64,000 nt of DNA from Paraburkholderia silviterrae (GTDB lineage: Bacteria > Pseudomonadota > Gammaproteobacteria > Burkholderiales > Burkholderiaceae), in assembly GCF_004353915.1 (NCBI RefSeq), contig NZ_SMRP01000003.1, positions 62,001-126,000 of the forward strand, given 5' to 3'. Under the pieces are notes generated by a model. The model saw nothing but the letters and a program-made list of their open reading frames with translations. It had not been told where the DNA came from and made no database searches. The position numbers and the translations under genes were made by a program. Shown here in pieces: positions 45,962 through 56,831 of this stretch (position 1 is its first letter; each line of letters opens with the position of its first letter).

Positions 45962-47620
45962 TCAATCCTGCGCGTAGATATCCGAGTCCTTGGTTTCCTT
46001 CACGAACAGCATGCCGATCACGAAGGTTGCGAGCGCGATGATGATCGGATACCAGAGCCCCGAGTAGATATCGCCCTTGGCCGCCACGATCGCGAACGCC
46101 GTCGCGGGCAGGAAGCCGCCGAACCAGCCGTTGCCGATGTGATAGGGCAGCGACATCGACGTATAGCGGATGCGTGTCGGGAACATCTCCACCAGCATCG
46201 CCGCGATAGGTCCGTAGACCATCGTCACGAAGATCACGAGGATGGTCAGGATCACCACGGTCATCGGCCAGTTGAGCTGCGCCGGGTCGGCCTTGTGCGG
46301 ATAGCCCGCCGATTTCAGCGCCCCCGAGAGCGTCTTCTCGAACGTCGCACCCGCCTCCTTCGCACCAGGCGCCTTGCCGTCGAACGTGTCGATGGTCGTG
46401 TCGCCCACCTTGATCTGCGCGAGCGTGCCTGCCGGCGCGGCCACGTTCGAATAGTTCAGGCCCGCCTTCGAGAGCGCGCTCTTGGCGATGTCACACGAGC
46501 TCGTGAACTTCGAGGTGCCCACCGGGTTGAACTGGAACGAGCATTCGTCCGGGTTCGCGATCACCACGATCGGCGCGCGTGCCGTTGCGGCTTCGAGCGC
46601 CGGGTTCGCGAAGTGCGTGAGCGCCTTGAAGAGCGGGAAGTAGGCGAGCGCGGCGATCAGGCAGCCGGCCATGATGATGGGCTTGCGGCCGATCTTGTCC
46701 GAGAGCGCGCCGAAGAACAGGAAGAACGGCGTGCCGATCAGGAGCGCCAGCGCGATCAAGATGTTGGCGCTCGCGCCGTCCACCTTGAGCGTCTGCGTGA
46801 GGAAGAACAGCGCGTAGAACTGGCCCGTGTACCAGACCACGGCCTGGCCCGCCGTCACGCCGATCAGCGCGAGGATCACGACCTTGAGGTTCATCCATTG
46901 GCCGAACGCTTCGGAGAGCGGCGCCTTCGAGATCTTGCCTTCGGCCTTGATGCGCTTGAACGCCGGCGATTCGTCGAGTTGCAGGCGGATCCACACCGAA
47001 ACCGCGAGCAGCAGGATCGACGCGACGAACGGAATGCGCCACGCCCACGCGCCGAACTGCTCTTCGCCCACCGTCGTGCGCACGCCGAGGATCACGAGCA
47101 GCGAGAGGAACAGGCCGAGCGTTGCCGTGGTCTGGATCCACGAGGTGTAGAAGCCACGGCGTCCGGGCGGGGCATGCTCGGCCACGTAGGTGGCCGCGCC
47201 GCCGTACTCGCCGCCGAGCGCCAGGCCCTGCAAGAGGCGCATGCCGATGAAGATCACGGGCGCGGCAATGCCGATCGACGCGTAGCCCGGCAGGAAGCCC
47301 ACCACGAAGGTGGACAGGCCCATGATGACGATGGTGACGAGGAACGTATGCTTGCGGCCCACGAGGTCGCCGAGGCGCCCGAAGACGATCGCGCCAAACG
47401 GCCGCACCGCGAAGCCCGCCGCAAAGCCGAGCAGCGTGAAGATGAAGCCCGCGGTGGGGTTCACGCCGGAGAAGAAGCTTTTGCTGATGTAGGCCGCGAG
47501 CGAGCCGGCCAGGTAGAAGTCGTACCACTCGAACACCGTGCCTAGCGACGACGCGAAGATCACGCGTTTTTCGTCGCTGGTCATCGGCGTGTGTGAGACT
47601 TGTCCGCCAACGGTTGCCAT
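45962..47620 (-). CDS. MHS family MFS transporter (ProP/ShiA-like)
   Basis: The 552-residue protein starts at MATVGGQ, with GGAG six bases upstream; an ATG four codons earlier overlaps that site. MHS signatures are GTVFEWYDFYLAG, GRLGDLVGRKHTF, RLLQGLALGGEYGGAATYVAEHA and GALSDKIGRKPIIMAG. An insertion of about 110 residues (ALEAATARAPIVVIANPDEC to ALKSAGYPHKADP) sits between two late helices and is soluble with two cysteines, a variant seen in several Burkholderia MHS proteins. The substrate is probably an organic acid or osmolyte, not assignable. Confidence 0.92.
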   Translation of the reverse strand: MATVGGQVSHTPMTSDEKRVIFASSLGTVFEWYDFYLAGSLAAYISKSFFSGVNPTAGFIFTLLGFAAGFAVRPFGAIVFGRLGDLVGRKHTFLVTIVIMGLSTFVVGFLPGYASIGIAAPVIFIGMRLLQGLALGGEYGGAATYVAEHAPPGRRGFYTSWIQTTATLGLFLSLLVILGVRTTVGEEQFGAWAWRIPFVASILLLAVSVWIRLQLDESPAFKRIKAEGKISKAPLSEAFGQWMNLKVVILALIGVTAGQAVVWYTGQFYALFFLTQTLKVDGASANILIALALLIGTPFFLFFGALSDKIGRKPIIMAGCLIAALAYFPLFKALTHFANPALEAATARAPIVVIANPDECSFQFNPVGTSKFTSSCDIAKSALSKAGLNYSNVAAPAGTLAQIKVGDTTIDTFDGKAPGAKEAGATFEKTLSGALKSAGYPHKADPAQLNWPMTVVILTILVIFVTMVYGPIAAMLVEMFPTRIRYTSMSLPYHIGNGWFGGFLPATAFAIVAAKGDIYSGLWYPIIIALATFVIGMLFVKETKDSDIYAQD

Positions 47621-47761
47621 ATGTGTCTCCATTATTGATATGCCGACGTGCTGGTAGGAGCCGCCCGACAGGCGGCCCTGCGAAGCATTATTGGAATGGA
47701 AACTTACGGGGTTCTGACGGCGGAGAGGCTTTTTTGAGGCGCTTCCCGGGCGTTCGATGAT

Positions 47762-47785
47762 TCGTTAATTTCTGGCAATTAACGA
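47762..47785. promoter_or_regulatory. Inverted repeat upstream of the MHS transporter
   Basis: TCGTTAATT and AATTAACGA form perfect 9-bp arms around TCTGGC in the 294-bp gap between the kinase 3' end and the transporter start. It is AT-rich against a GC-rich background and a plausible operator. Confidence 0.5.
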
Positions 47786-47914
47786 CGAACCGCCGCTAAC
47801 GTTCGCCTAGCTGTCTCTATCTGTCGAATTCATGCGGGTTGGGTGCGCGCAGGCTAAGGGTAAGTCCCATCCTCGCTTCTGGCGGCTCTGCCGTCAGTTT
47901 CGACCGGCCAGGCG

Positions 47915-49555
47915 TCAGCTTGCGCTGCGCAGACGCAGCGTCACGCGCACCAGCGTGCCGGCAAGACGCGGTTCGAGCTGATAGACGTTGTCTTCGATGG
48001 CGAGCGTGCCGCCATGCATCGTCGCGATCTCGCGCACGATCGCGAGCCCGAGGCCGCTGCCCTCGCCGTCGCGCCCGAGGATGCGATAGAAGCGTTCGAG
48101 CACGCGCTCGCGCTCGGCTGCGGGAATGCCGATGCCGGTGTCCTCCACCTCCAGATGCACCGCGTGCGCCGCGGGCTCGGGCCGCACGCGCACCGTGATG
48201 CGGCCGCCGGCGGGCGTGTAGCGGATCGCGTTGTCGATCAGGTTCGAGAGCATCTCGCGCAGCATGACGGGGTTGCCGTCGACTTGCACTGGCGCCGGCG
48301 CCGCGCGCTTCTGCGCGCCGTGCTCGCCGCTCTCATCGTGCAGGTCGTGCGAATCGTGCTCGGGGCCTTCATAGCCCAGGTCCATCTGCTTGGCGAGTGC
48401 GGGCTGCACCCAGTCGCGCACCGCGTGACGGGCCACGTCGGCGATGTCGACAGGAATGAAGATTTGCCCCGTCATGCGGTTCTCGGCGCGCGCGAGCGCG
48501 AGCAGTTGCGTGACGAGCCGCGCGGCGTGCTCGGAGCTCGTCGCGATCTGCTCGAGCGAGCGGTGCACTTCGGCGGGCGCGTCCTGGCGCAGCGCAAGCT
48601 CGGCCTGGGTGCGCAGGCCCGCGAGCGGCGTCTTCATCTGGTGCGCGGCATCGGCGATAAAACGCTTTTGCAGCTGCATGTTCTGTTCGAGGCGCGTGAG
48701 CAGGTCGTTGAACGACGTGACGAGCGGTTCGATCTCGGGCGGGGCGCGGCGCGCTTCGAGCGGCGAGAGGTCGTCGGGGCGGCGCATGCGGATGTTCGAC
48801 TGCAGCGCGTGCAAGGGCGCAAGGCCCCGCGAGAGCCCAAACCAGACCAGCAGGATCGCGAGCGGCAGGATCACGAACTGCGGCAGGATCACGCCCTTGA
48901 TGATGTCGTTGGCGAGCGTGCGGCGCTTGTCGAGTGTCTCGGCCACCTGCACGAGCACCGGTTGCGAGCCCGCCAGATTCGGCAGCTCGACCGTCGTATA
49001 GGCCACGCGGATGTCGATGCCGTGCAGCATGTCGTCGCGGAACTCCACGAGGCCGGCGGGCGGGCGGTCGTCGTCGCGCGGCAGCGGCATCTCGCGGTCG
49101 CCGCCCACCAGCTCGCCGCGGCTGCCGAGCACCTGGTAGTACACGCTGTCGACGTTGTCGGCGCGCAGGAAGTCGCGTGTGGAGTCGGGCAGCGTCAGCT
49201 CCGCCACGCCGTTGACCGGATGGATCTGGCGCGCGAGCACGTAGGCGTCGGTTTCGAGCGCGCGGTCGAACGGGCCGTTGGCGATCGATTTGGCGACGAG
49301 ATAGGTGACCGCGATGCTCATCGGCCAGAGCAGCAACAGCGGCGCGAGCATCCAGTCGAGGATCTCGCCGAACAGCGAGCGCGGGCGCGCCGCGGCGGCT
49401 TCGGCTTCGTCGGGCGGGGCGAATGGGTTGGCGTAGCGGGCGTCGCGCGCTTCGTCGTCGAGCGCGCCGGCCTCGGCTGCGGACCGCGCGGCGGACCTTG
49501 GCGAGGCACCTGAGGTGGCCGGCGCGGGGCGTGCGGCGGGAGCGGGCTCGGCCAT
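47915..49555 (-). CDS. Two-component sensor histidine kinase (TctE/QseC type)
   Basis: The 546-residue protein has an Ala/Pro-rich cytoplasmic N-terminus (about 60 residues), TM1 (WMLAPLLLLWPMSIAVTYLV), a periplasmic 2CSK_N-type sensor domain, TM2 (VILPQFVILPLAILLVWFG), a HAMP-like linker, the phosphoacceptor box ADAAHQMKTPLAGLR and an HATPase domain (NLIDNAIRYTPAGG, VEDTGIGIPAAERE, GSGLGLAIVREIA). An insertion HDSHDLHDESGEHG before the N-box is unusual. It is 12 bases downstream of the response regulator, in the same operon. TctE relatives sense tricarboxylates; the signal here is unknown. Confidence 0.93.
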   Translation of the reverse strand: MAEPAPAARPAPATSGASPRSAARSAAEAGALDDEARDARYANPFAPPDEAEAAAARPRSLFGEILDWMLAPLLLLWPMSIAVTYLVAKSIANGPFDRALETDAYVLARQIHPVNGVAELTLPDSTRDFLRADNVDSVYYQVLGSRGELVGGDREMPLPRDDDRPPAGLVEFRDDMLHGIDIRVAYTTVELPNLAGSQPVLVQVAETLDKRRTLANDIIKGVILPQFVILPLAILLVWFGLSRGLAPLHALQSNIRMRRPDDLSPLEARRAPPEIEPLVTSFNDLLTRLEQNMQLQKRFIADAAHQMKTPLAGLRTQAELALRQDAPAEVHRSLEQIATSSEHAARLVTQLLALARAENRMTGQIFIPVDIADVARHAVRDWVQPALAKQMDLGYEGPEHDSHDLHDESGEHGAQKRAAPAPVQVDGNPVMLREMLSNLIDNAIRYTPAGGRITVRVRPEPAAHAVHLEVEDTGIGIPAAERERVLERFYRILGRDGEGSGLGLAIVREIATMHGGTLAIEDNVYQLEPRLAGTLVRVTLRLRSAS

Positions 49556-49567
49556 CGTTGCGCCTGG

Positions 49568-50389
49568 CTATTTGTAGTAGTGGCTGGCGGGCATGGCGGG
49601 TGGCGCAGCGGCGCCCGACGCATCGGCGCCCGGAACATTGGCGCCTGGCGTATCGGTGCGCGCCGCCGCTGCGGAATTGGCCGTGGCCGTAGCCGGTGTG
49701 TTCACAGGCGCGTTCGCCGGATTCGCCTCCTTTTCGAGGCAGTATCCGAGCCCGCGCACGGTCACGATGCGCACGCCGCCCGTTTCGAGCTTTTTGCGCA
49801 GCCGGTGCACGTAGACCTCGATGGCGTTGTTGCTCACTTCCTCGCCCCATTCGCACAGATGATCGACGAGCTGTTCCTTCGAGACGAGCCGCCCGAGCCG
49901 CTGCAGCAGCACTTCGAGCACGCCGAGCTCGCGCGCCGACAAATCGAGCACCTGGTCGTTGATGCGCGCCACGCGCCCGACCTGGTCGAACGCGAGCGCG
50001 CCATGGCGCACGACCGTGGGGCCGCCGCCCGCGCCGCGCCGCGTGAGCGCGCGCACGCGCGCCTCGAGCTCGTTGAGCGCGAAGGGCTTGGCCATGTAGT
50101 CGTCGGCGCCGAGATCGAGGCCTTTCACGCGTTCGTCCACGCTGTCGGCGGCGGTGAGGATCAGGACGGGGAGGGTGGAATTGCGCGCGCGCAAGCGGCG
50201 CAGCACTTCGAGGCCCGGCATTTTCGGCAGGCCCAGATCGAGGATCAGGAGGTCGAACGACTGCATCGACAAGGCTGTGTCGGCGTCCACGCCGTGACGC
50301 ACGTGATCGACGGCATAGCCCGACTGGCGGAGTGATCGGACGAGGCCGTCCGCGAGTATGCTGTCGTCTTCGGCAATGAGGATTCGCAT
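49568..50389 (-). CDS. OmpR-family response regulator
   Basis: The 273-residue protein starts at MRILIAEDDSILADGLVR (50389). The receiver domain has the acidic pair EDD, phosphoacceptor D in LLILDLGLPK, and Thr/Lys in VLILTAADS and YMAKPFAL. A winged-helix trans_reg_C domain follows (SNNAIEVYVHRLRKKLE, IVTVRGLGYCLE). The last 45 residues are an Ala/Pro/Asn-rich tail (NANPA- and GANVPGADASG-like), absent from most OmpR proteins. It is first gene of the two-gene signalling operon, divergent from recA. Confidence 0.94.
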   Translation of the reverse strand: MRILIAEDDSILADGLVRSLRQSGYAVDHVRHGVDADTALSMQSFDLLILDLGLPKMPGLEVLRRLRARNSTLPVLILTAADSVDERVKGLDLGADDYMAKPFALNELEARVRALTRRGAGGGPTVVRHGALAFDQVGRVARINDQVLDLSARELGVLEVLLQRLGRLVSKEQLVDHLCEWGEEVSNNAIEVYVHRLRKKLETGGVRIVTVRGLGYCLEKEANPANAPVNTPATATANSAAAARTDTPGANVPGADASGAAAPPAMPASHYYK

Positions 50390-50553
50390 GTGCGCCAGCG
50401 TCGCCATCGAAGCGCTTTGAAGCCCGCGCTTGGCTGCTCGTTTTGCGCTTCGCGTTTGCGCGCAGCGCTCCCGGCAGGGGGCGAGCCCGGTGAGCGTCGG
50501 GCGGCGGTCTCCGAAAATTCGCGGTTTCGGCACGCACGGTTACTAAAACGGGC

Positions 50554-50581
50554 TTGCCAAAACTACTGTTTTTTTATACAG
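50554..50581 (+). promoter_or_regulatory. recA promoter with LexA (SOS) box
   Basis: CTGT-N8-ACAG at 50566-50581 (CTGTTTTTTTATACAG) is the LexA consensus, with TA before and TG after. It overlaps -35 TTGCCA (50554-50559) and -10 TATACA (50575-50580), so LexA would block RNA polymerase until DNA damage. About 80 bases of leader follow before the recA start. Confidence 0.88.
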
Positions 50582-50661
50582 TGTCTGCGTTCGTGTGCGC
50601 TTGCTCAAATGAGCCTCGCGCATCGTCACGAGACGCCGTTCATCATAGCAAAGGACGATTC

Positions 50662-51738
<1,077 letters not shown>

Positions 51739-51788
51739 GCCCCGAAGTTAAGTCCTGAAATCGGCGCCAGAGAGTCAGCACTACCGTG

Positions 51789-52697
51789 ATGCGCAAGGGT
51801 GGGTCCGCCTCCGTGCCGCATGATGTGGCCGCCACTTCTGCGGCAACATCCGCGGCACCTTCTTCAGCTTCGGACGAGGCGGAACACCCGCGTGAGGCGC
51901 GGCGCTCCACGCGCCGCGCCGCCGCACGCACCAACACGCAATGCGCCGACACGCAATGCGCCGACACGCAAAGCCGCGACGTCCATGCGGGCGCTCGCGG
52001 CTTTGCGCATTCACCCCCCCAAGATCTGGACGACGAAGGCAGGGCGGTGTTCGAAGTGCCGTTCGAAGCATTTTTCGACGCGTCCGCAGCGGGTTCGTCC
52101 GAAGCGCCACACGAATCGCAACCCGAGCCGCACCACGAACCCCCGACGCCGCAAGCCGACCGCTTCGAGCGCAGCTCCACCTCGCGCATGTCGCGCAACG
52201 CCCGCAAGAACGAGACATCGGGCAAGCAGCGTCCCGAGCGCTCGCTCAAGGGGCGTGCACTCGGCTATCTCTCGCGCCGCGAATACAGCCGTGCGGAGCT
52301 TTCGCGCAAGCTCATGCCCTATACCGAAAACGCCGACGAACTCGAAGCGCTGCTCGACGCGCTCGAACGCGAAGGCTGGCTCTCCGACGCACGCTTTGCA
52401 GAAAGCGTCGTGTATCGCCGCGCCGCGCGCGTGGGGGCGGGGCGCATCGTCAGCGAGCTCAAGCGCCATGCCGTGGGCGACGCGCTCATCGAAGAAGTGA
52501 ACGCGCAATTGCGCGAGACCGAGCTCGCGCGTGCCCGTGCCGTCTGGCAGAAGAAGTACGGCCAGTTGCCCGAGACGTCCGCCGAGCGCGCGCGTCAGGC
52601 CCGTTTTCTGGCCGCGCGCGGCTTTTCGATGTCGATCATCGGCAAGATTTTGAAGGGCATTGAAGACAGCTTCGACGGCGAGTGGCCGGAAAACTGA
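51789..52697 (+). CDS. recX: RecX, with long disordered N-terminal extension
   Basis: The C-terminal 165 residues are RecX (RALGYLSRREYSRAELSRKL, WLSDARFAESVVYRRA, ARFLAARGFSMSIIGKILKG). RecX binds RecA filaments and inhibits their growth. The first 130 residues are a low-complexity Ser/Ala/Pro/His/Arg-rich extension, absent in the short RecX proteins. Its DNA at about 51927-51975 carries tandem copies of ACACGCAATGCGCCG. A start at GTG 51786 or at an internal Met (MSRNARKNE) is also possible; no strong ribosome site precedes any of them. Confidence 0.9.
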   Translation: MRKGGSASVPHDVAATSAATSAAPSSASDEAEHPREARRSTRRAAARTNTQCADTQCADTQSRDVHAGARGFAHSPPQDLDDEGRAVFEVPFEAFFDASAAGSSEAPHESQPEPHHEPPTPQADRFERSSTSRMSRNARKNETSGKQRPERSLKGRALGYLSRREYSRAELSRKLMPYTENADELEALLDALEREGWLSDARFAESVVYRRAARVGAGRIVSELKRHAVGDALIEEVNAQLRETELARARAVWQKKYGQLPETSAERARQARFLAARGFSMSIIGKILKGIEDSFDGEWPEN

Positions 52698-52816
52698 TTC
52701 GGCTGGCTCAAAAATCGCTTGCGGCCAAGCCCCGCTGGGCACTGTGGGTTCGCTGCTGTCTCAAATACCCGGTATGCTAAAATCGGGAAGTTTTCCTGTC
52801 CGGTCTTACCTCTAGC

Positions 52817-53509
52817 ATGCCGCTTTCTTCGCCAGCGCCTCGCCAGTTGCGTCATCAGCGCGCTATCCGGGCGGTTGCCTATGAGCGCGAAGACGGTCTA
52901 TGGGACATCGACGCGTGCCTGACCGACCATAAGCCACGCGACGTGCCGCTCGCCGCCGGTGTCCGGCCCAACGGTTTGCCGATCCATGAACTCTGGCTCC
53001 GCATCACGATCGATCGCAAGCTCAACGTCGTCGACGCAGAAGCGTCGTCCGACTGGGTGCCATATGACGGTCAGTGCCAGAACGCCAATCCCGCCTATCG
53101 GGCCCTTATCGGGCTCAATCTCCTCCAGAATTTCCGCCGCGAAGCGGGCCGGCTCCTTGCCGGCACCGTCGGTTGCACGCACCTCACCGAAATGTTGGGC
53201 GTGTTGCCGACCGTCGCTATCCAGGCGTTCGTTGGAGCAGTGTGGGATACATCGAAAGGAACGCCGGGCGAAGAGTCCGGACCGGAATCCGGCAAGACTG
53301 CCGACGGCGCAGCCGCCGGCGAAAAGCCGCCTTTCCAGCTCGGCCGCTGCCACGCGCTGCGGTTCGACGGCGAGGCGGTCAAGCAGTTTTATCCGCGCTG
53401 GTATGGCCATGCACCGCGTTCAATAGAGCGTGGTACGGAGACCGCCAGCGTGCGCGACAAGCCAGGCCAGAGCCAAGAGGGCAACGCCGACGCCGTCGTG
53501 CATGAATAA
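52817..53509 (+). CDS. DUF2889 family protein
   Basis: The 230-residue protein [20 protein letters not shown], then [38 protein letters not shown] and GCTHLTEML fits DUF2889. The histidines and acidic residues (HELW, DAEAS, GCTHL) are the conserved ones; the biochemical role is unknown. It is a standard neighbour between recX and sucC in Burkholderiaceae. Confidence 0.9.
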   Translation: MPLSSPAPRQLRHQRAIRAVAYEREDGLWDIDACLTDHKPRDVPLAAGVRPNGLPIHELWLRITIDRKLNVVDAEASSDWVPYDGQCQNANPAYRALIGLNLLQNFRREAGRLLAGTVGCTHLTEMLGVLPTVAIQAFVGAVWDTSKGTPGEESGPESGKTADGAAAGEKPPFQLGRCHALRFDGEAVKQFYPRWYGHAPRSIERGTETASVRDKPGQSQEGNADAVVHE

Positions 53510-53559
53510 CAACAGCGGAAACGAAGTTCACTCCAACTCTCAGACTGAAGGAATCACGC

Positions 53560-54726
53560 ATGAAGATTCACGAGTACCAGGGTAAGGAAATCCTGCGGAA
53601 ATTCGGCGTCGCGGTACCGCGCGGCAAGCCGGTGTTTTCGGTGGATGACGCGGTCAAGGCCGCTGAAGAGCTGGGCGGCCCGGTGTGGGTCGTCAAGGCG
53701 CAGATTCACGCGGGCGGTCGCGGCAAGGGCGGCGGCGTGAAGGTGGCGAAGACGCTGGATCAAGTGCGCGAATATGCGAACCAGATTCTCGGCATGCAGC
53801 TCGTCACGCACCAGACCGGTCCGGAGGGCCAGAAGGTCAACCGTCTGCTGATCGAAGAAGGCGCTGACATCAAGCAGGAACTGTATGTCAGCCTCGTCGT
53901 TGATCGCGTGTCGCAAAAGATCGTTCTGATGGGTTCGAGCGAAGGCGGCATGGACATCGAAGAAGTTGCCGAAACGCACCCGGAACTGATCCACAAGGTC
54001 ATCGTCGATCCGTCGACCGGTCTGCTCGACGCTCAGGCCGACGACCTCGCCGCGAAGATCGGCGTGCCGGCTGGCTCGATTGCGCAAGCGCGTGAAATCC
54101 TGAAGGGCCTGTACAAGGCATTCTGGGAAACCGATGCGTCGCTGGCTGAAATCAACCCGCTGAACGTCACGGGCGACGGCAAGGTCATCGCACTCGACGC
54201 GAAGTTCAACTTCGACGCGAACGCACTGTTCCGTCATCCGGAAATCGTCGCTTACCGCGATCTGGACGAAGAAGATCCGGCCGAAGTCGAAGCCTCGAAG
54301 TTCGACCTTGCGTACATCTCGCTCGACGGCAACATCGGCTGTCTGGTGAACGGCGCGGGCCTCGCGATGGCGACGATGGACACCATCAAGCTGTTCGGCG
54401 GCGAACCGGCGAACTTCCTCGACGTGGGCGGCGGCGCGACGACCGAGAAGGTCACCGAAGCGTTCAAGCTCATGCTGAAGAACCCGGGCCTGAAGGCGAT
54501 CCTCGTGAACATCTTCGGCGGCATCATGCGCTGCGACGTGATCGCGGAAGGCGTGATCGCGGCGTCGAAGGCCGTTGACCTGAAGGTGCCGCTCGTCGTG
54601 CGCATGAAGGGCACGAACGAGGACCTCGGCAAGAAGATGCTGGCCGACTCGGGCCTGCCGATCATCTCGGCGGACAGCATGGAAGAGGCTGCGCAGAAGG
54701 TTGTCGCGGCTGCCGAAGGCAAGTAA
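53560..54726 (+). CDS. sucC: Succinyl-CoA synthetase beta subunit
   Basis: The 388-residue protein reads [20 protein letters not shown], with an ATP-grasp domain ([20 protein letters not shown]) and the ligase CoA-binding half ([33 protein letters not shown]). With SucD it makes succinyl-CoA/succinate with ATP formation in the TCA cycle. GAAGGAATC precedes the ATG. First gene of sucCD. Confidence 0.98.
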   Translation: MKIHEYQGKEILRKFGVAVPRGKPVFSVDDAVKAAEELGGPVWVVKAQIHAGGRGKGGGVKVAKTLDQVREYANQILGMQLVTHQTGPEGQKVNRLLIEEGADIKQELYVSLVVDRVSQKIVLMGSSEGGMDIEEVAETHPELIHKVIVDPSTGLLDAQADDLAAKIGVPAGSIAQAREILKGLYKAFWETDASLAEINPLNVTGDGKVIALDAKFNFDANALFRHPEIVAYRDLDEEDPAEVEASKFDLAYISLDGNIGCLVNGAGLAMATMDTIKLFGGEPANFLDVGGGATTEKVTEAFKLMLKNPGLKAILVNIFGGIMRCDVIAEGVIAASKAVDLKVPLVVRMKGTNEDLGKKMLADSGLPIISADSMEEAAQKVVAAAEGK

Positions 54727-54819
54727 TTTTCAGCGGATACGAATGGCGCGGTGCCGGCGCGAAGCCCGCTGCAAGGCGGACGACGCGACGCGCGGCGTCA
54801 AGCGAACAGAGGTCAATAC

Positions 54820-55701
54820 ATGTCGATTCTGATCAACAAAGACACCAAGGTCATCACGCAGGGCATTACCGGCAAGACCGGTCAGTTCCACACCCGTGCC
54901 TGCCGTGAGTACGCCAACGGCCGCGAAGCATTCGTCGCGGGCGTGAACCCGAAGAAGGCCGGCGAGGACTTCGAAGGCATCCCCATTTACGCCAACGTGC
55001 GTGAAGCGAAGGACGCTACCGGCGCGACCGTTTCGGTCATCTACGTGCCGCCCGCAGGCGCTGCTGCTGCGATCTGGGAAGCCGTCGAGGCCGACCTCGA
55101 TCTGGCGATCTGCATCACGGAAGGCATTCCGGTGCGCGACATGATCGAAGTGAAGGACCGTATGCGCCGCGAAGGCCGCAAGACGCTGCTCCTCGGCCCG
55201 AACTGCCCCGGCACGATCACGCCGGACGAGCTGAAGATCGGCATCATGCCGGGTCACATCCACCGCAAGGGCCGCATCGGCGTCGTGTCGCGCTCGGGCA
55301 CGCTGACGTATGAAGCGGTTGCCCAGCTGACCGCGATCGGCCTCGGCCAGTCGTCGGCAGTCGGTATCGGCGGCGACCCGATCAACGGTCTGAAGCACAT
55401 CGACGTCATGAAGATGTTCAACGACGATCCGGATACGGACGCCGTGATCATGATCGGCGAAATCGGCGGTCCGGACGAAGCCAATGCTGCCGAGTGGATC
55501 AAGGACAACATGAAGAAGCCGGTCGTCGGCTTCATCGCGGGCGTCACGGCGCCTCCGGGCAAGCGCATGGGCCACGCCGGCGCGCTGATCTCGGGCGGTG
55601 CGGATACGGCCGACGCGAAGCTGGAAATCATGGACGGCTGCGGCATCAAGGTGACGCGCAACCCGTCGGAAATGGGCCGTCTGCTGAAGTCGGTGCTGTA
55701 A
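54820..55701 (+). CDS. sucD: Succinyl-CoA synthetase alpha subunit
   Basis: The 293-residue protein reads MSILINKDTKVITQGITGKT, with the CoA-binding Rossmann half and the phospho-histidine in AGVTAPPGKRMGHAGALISGG, split across the loop at H-A-G. It lies 93 bases after sucC in the same operon. Length and sequence are typical. Confidence 0.98.
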   Translation: MSILINKDTKVITQGITGKTGQFHTRACREYANGREAFVAGVNPKKAGEDFEGIPIYANVREAKDATGATVSVIYVPPAGAAAAIWEAVEADLDLAICITEGIPVRDMIEVKDRMRREGRKTLLLGPNCPGTITPDELKIGIMPGHIHRKGRIGVVSRSGTLTYEAVAQLTAIGLGQSSAVGIGGDPINGLKHIDVMKMFNDDPDTDAVIMIGEIGGPDEANAAEWIKDNMKKPVVGFIAGVTAPPGKRMGHAGALISGGADTADAKLEIMDGCGIKVTRNPSEMGRLLKSVL

Positions 55702-55732
55702 TTTCGACGCTGTAAATTTCAAAATTCACCGG

Positions 55733-55776
55733 TGCCCGCGCGTCCGTTACGCGCTGGGCGCAGGCGTTTTTTGATA
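55733..55776 (+). terminator. Terminator after sucD
   Basis: CCC-GCGCG pairs with CGCGC-T-GGG around TCCGTTA, followed by GGCGTTTTTTGAT with six T. It ends the sucCD transcript about 30 bases past the stop. Confidence 0.75.
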
Positions 55777-55825
55777 TGCTTGCGGAATCCTTTCGCGAGG
55801 TTTCCGCGAGGTTTCCGGATAAAGG

Positions 55826-55858
55826 CGAGGGAGCCAGTCATGGCTGCCTCGCTTTTTT
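55826..55858 (+). terminator. Second terminator-like hairpin before terC
   Basis: GGCGAGGGAGCC and GGCTGCCTCGC pair around AGTCAT and are followed by TTTTTTAT. It may back up the sucD terminator or act as a 5' leader attenuator for terC. Confidence 0.65.
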
Positions 55859-55923
55859 ATTGGCGTGCTCCGCTTCGGTTGCGATCGGACGCGCCTGATC
55901 GCCGTACTCACGTTCCCGCCTTC

Positions 55924-56634
55924 ATGCTCGAGTTCTTCACGTCGCTCCATTGGGGCGCGGTTATTCAGATCATCGTCATCGACATCCTGCTCGGCGGCGA
56001 CAACGCCGTGGTGATCGCGCTCGCCTGCCGCGACCTGCCTGCGCAGCAGCGCGTGCGCGGCATCGTCTGGGGCACCGTCGGCGCGATCGCGCTGCGCGTC
56101 GTGCTGATCGCCTTCGCGGTCGTGCTGCTCAACGTGCCGTATCTGAAGTTCACGGGCGGCCTGCTGCTGCTGTGGATCGGCGTGCGCCTGCTTGCGCCTT
56201 CGCATCTCGAGCACGCTGACGTGAAGCCCTCCGACAAGCTGATCGGCGCGATCAAGACCATCATCGTTGCGGATGCAGTGATGAGCCTCGACAACGTCGT
56301 GGCCATCGCGGGCGCCGCCGAAGCCGCCGACCCGCGCCACCGCATCGCGCTTGTGATCTTCGGCCTGATGGTCAGCATCCCGTTGATCGTGTGGGGCAGC
56401 CAGCTCGTGCTGAGGCTCCTCGACCGCTATCCGGTGGTGGTGACGCTGGGCGCCGCGCTGCTTGGCTGGATCGCGGGCGGGCTGATCATCAACGATCCGG
56501 CCGGCGACCGCTGGCCGCTGCTCGATACGCCTGTCGCCGAATATGGCATGAGCGTGGCGTGCGCGCTCTTCGTGGTCGGTCTCGGCCATCTGCTCAGGCG
56601 CCGCAATGAGCGGCGCGCGCCGGGCTCGCATTGA
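55924..56634 (+). CDS. TerC family membrane protein
   Basis: The 236-residue protein starts MLEFFTSLHWGAVIQIIVID. The TerC signature GGDNAVVIALACRDLP and its second-half repeat ADAVMSLDNVVAIAGAAEA hold the conserved acidic residues in membrane helices. About seven helices are visible. Members include tellurite-resistance TerC and manganese exporters such as Alx and MeeF; which applies cannot be told. The frame is open upstream, but this start fits the family. Confidence 0.92.
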   Translation: MLEFFTSLHWGAVIQIIVIDILLGGDNAVVIALACRDLPAQQRVRGIVWGTVGAIALRVVLIAFAVVLLNVPYLKFTGGLLLLWIGVRLLAPSHLEHADVKPSDKLIGAIKTIIVADAVMSLDNVVAIAGAAEAADPRHRIALVIFGLMVSIPLIVWGSQLVLRLLDRYPVVVTLGAALLGWIAGGLIINDPAGDRWPLLDTPVAEYGMSVACALFVVGLGHLLRRRNERRAPGSH

Positions 56635-56831
56635 GCGCGATGATGGCGCCTTGCCGGCGGTTCTGAGCGGACCACCGTGCGGGCCACGGCGTAGACCATC
56701 GCGCCAATCGATGCACCGACAGCACCGCGCCTAAGCCATCTGGCCGACTGCTGCACCGATGGTGTCGCCGATACGATCGAAGCGCCTGTTCACCTTTTCG
56801 TGAGCAGGCGTTTCTCGTTTCAGGAGCCCTG

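Noticed and set aside
48369..50537. 722-codon minus-strand frame over the kinase and regulator
   Set aside because: It is a different frame of two clear genes with Arg-rich nonsense composition.
55780..55923. yybP-ykoY manganese riboswitch before terC
   Set aside because: AAAGGCGAGGGAGCC slightly resembles the family start, but it is one arm of a simple terminator hairpin and the other conserved parts of the riboswitch are missing.
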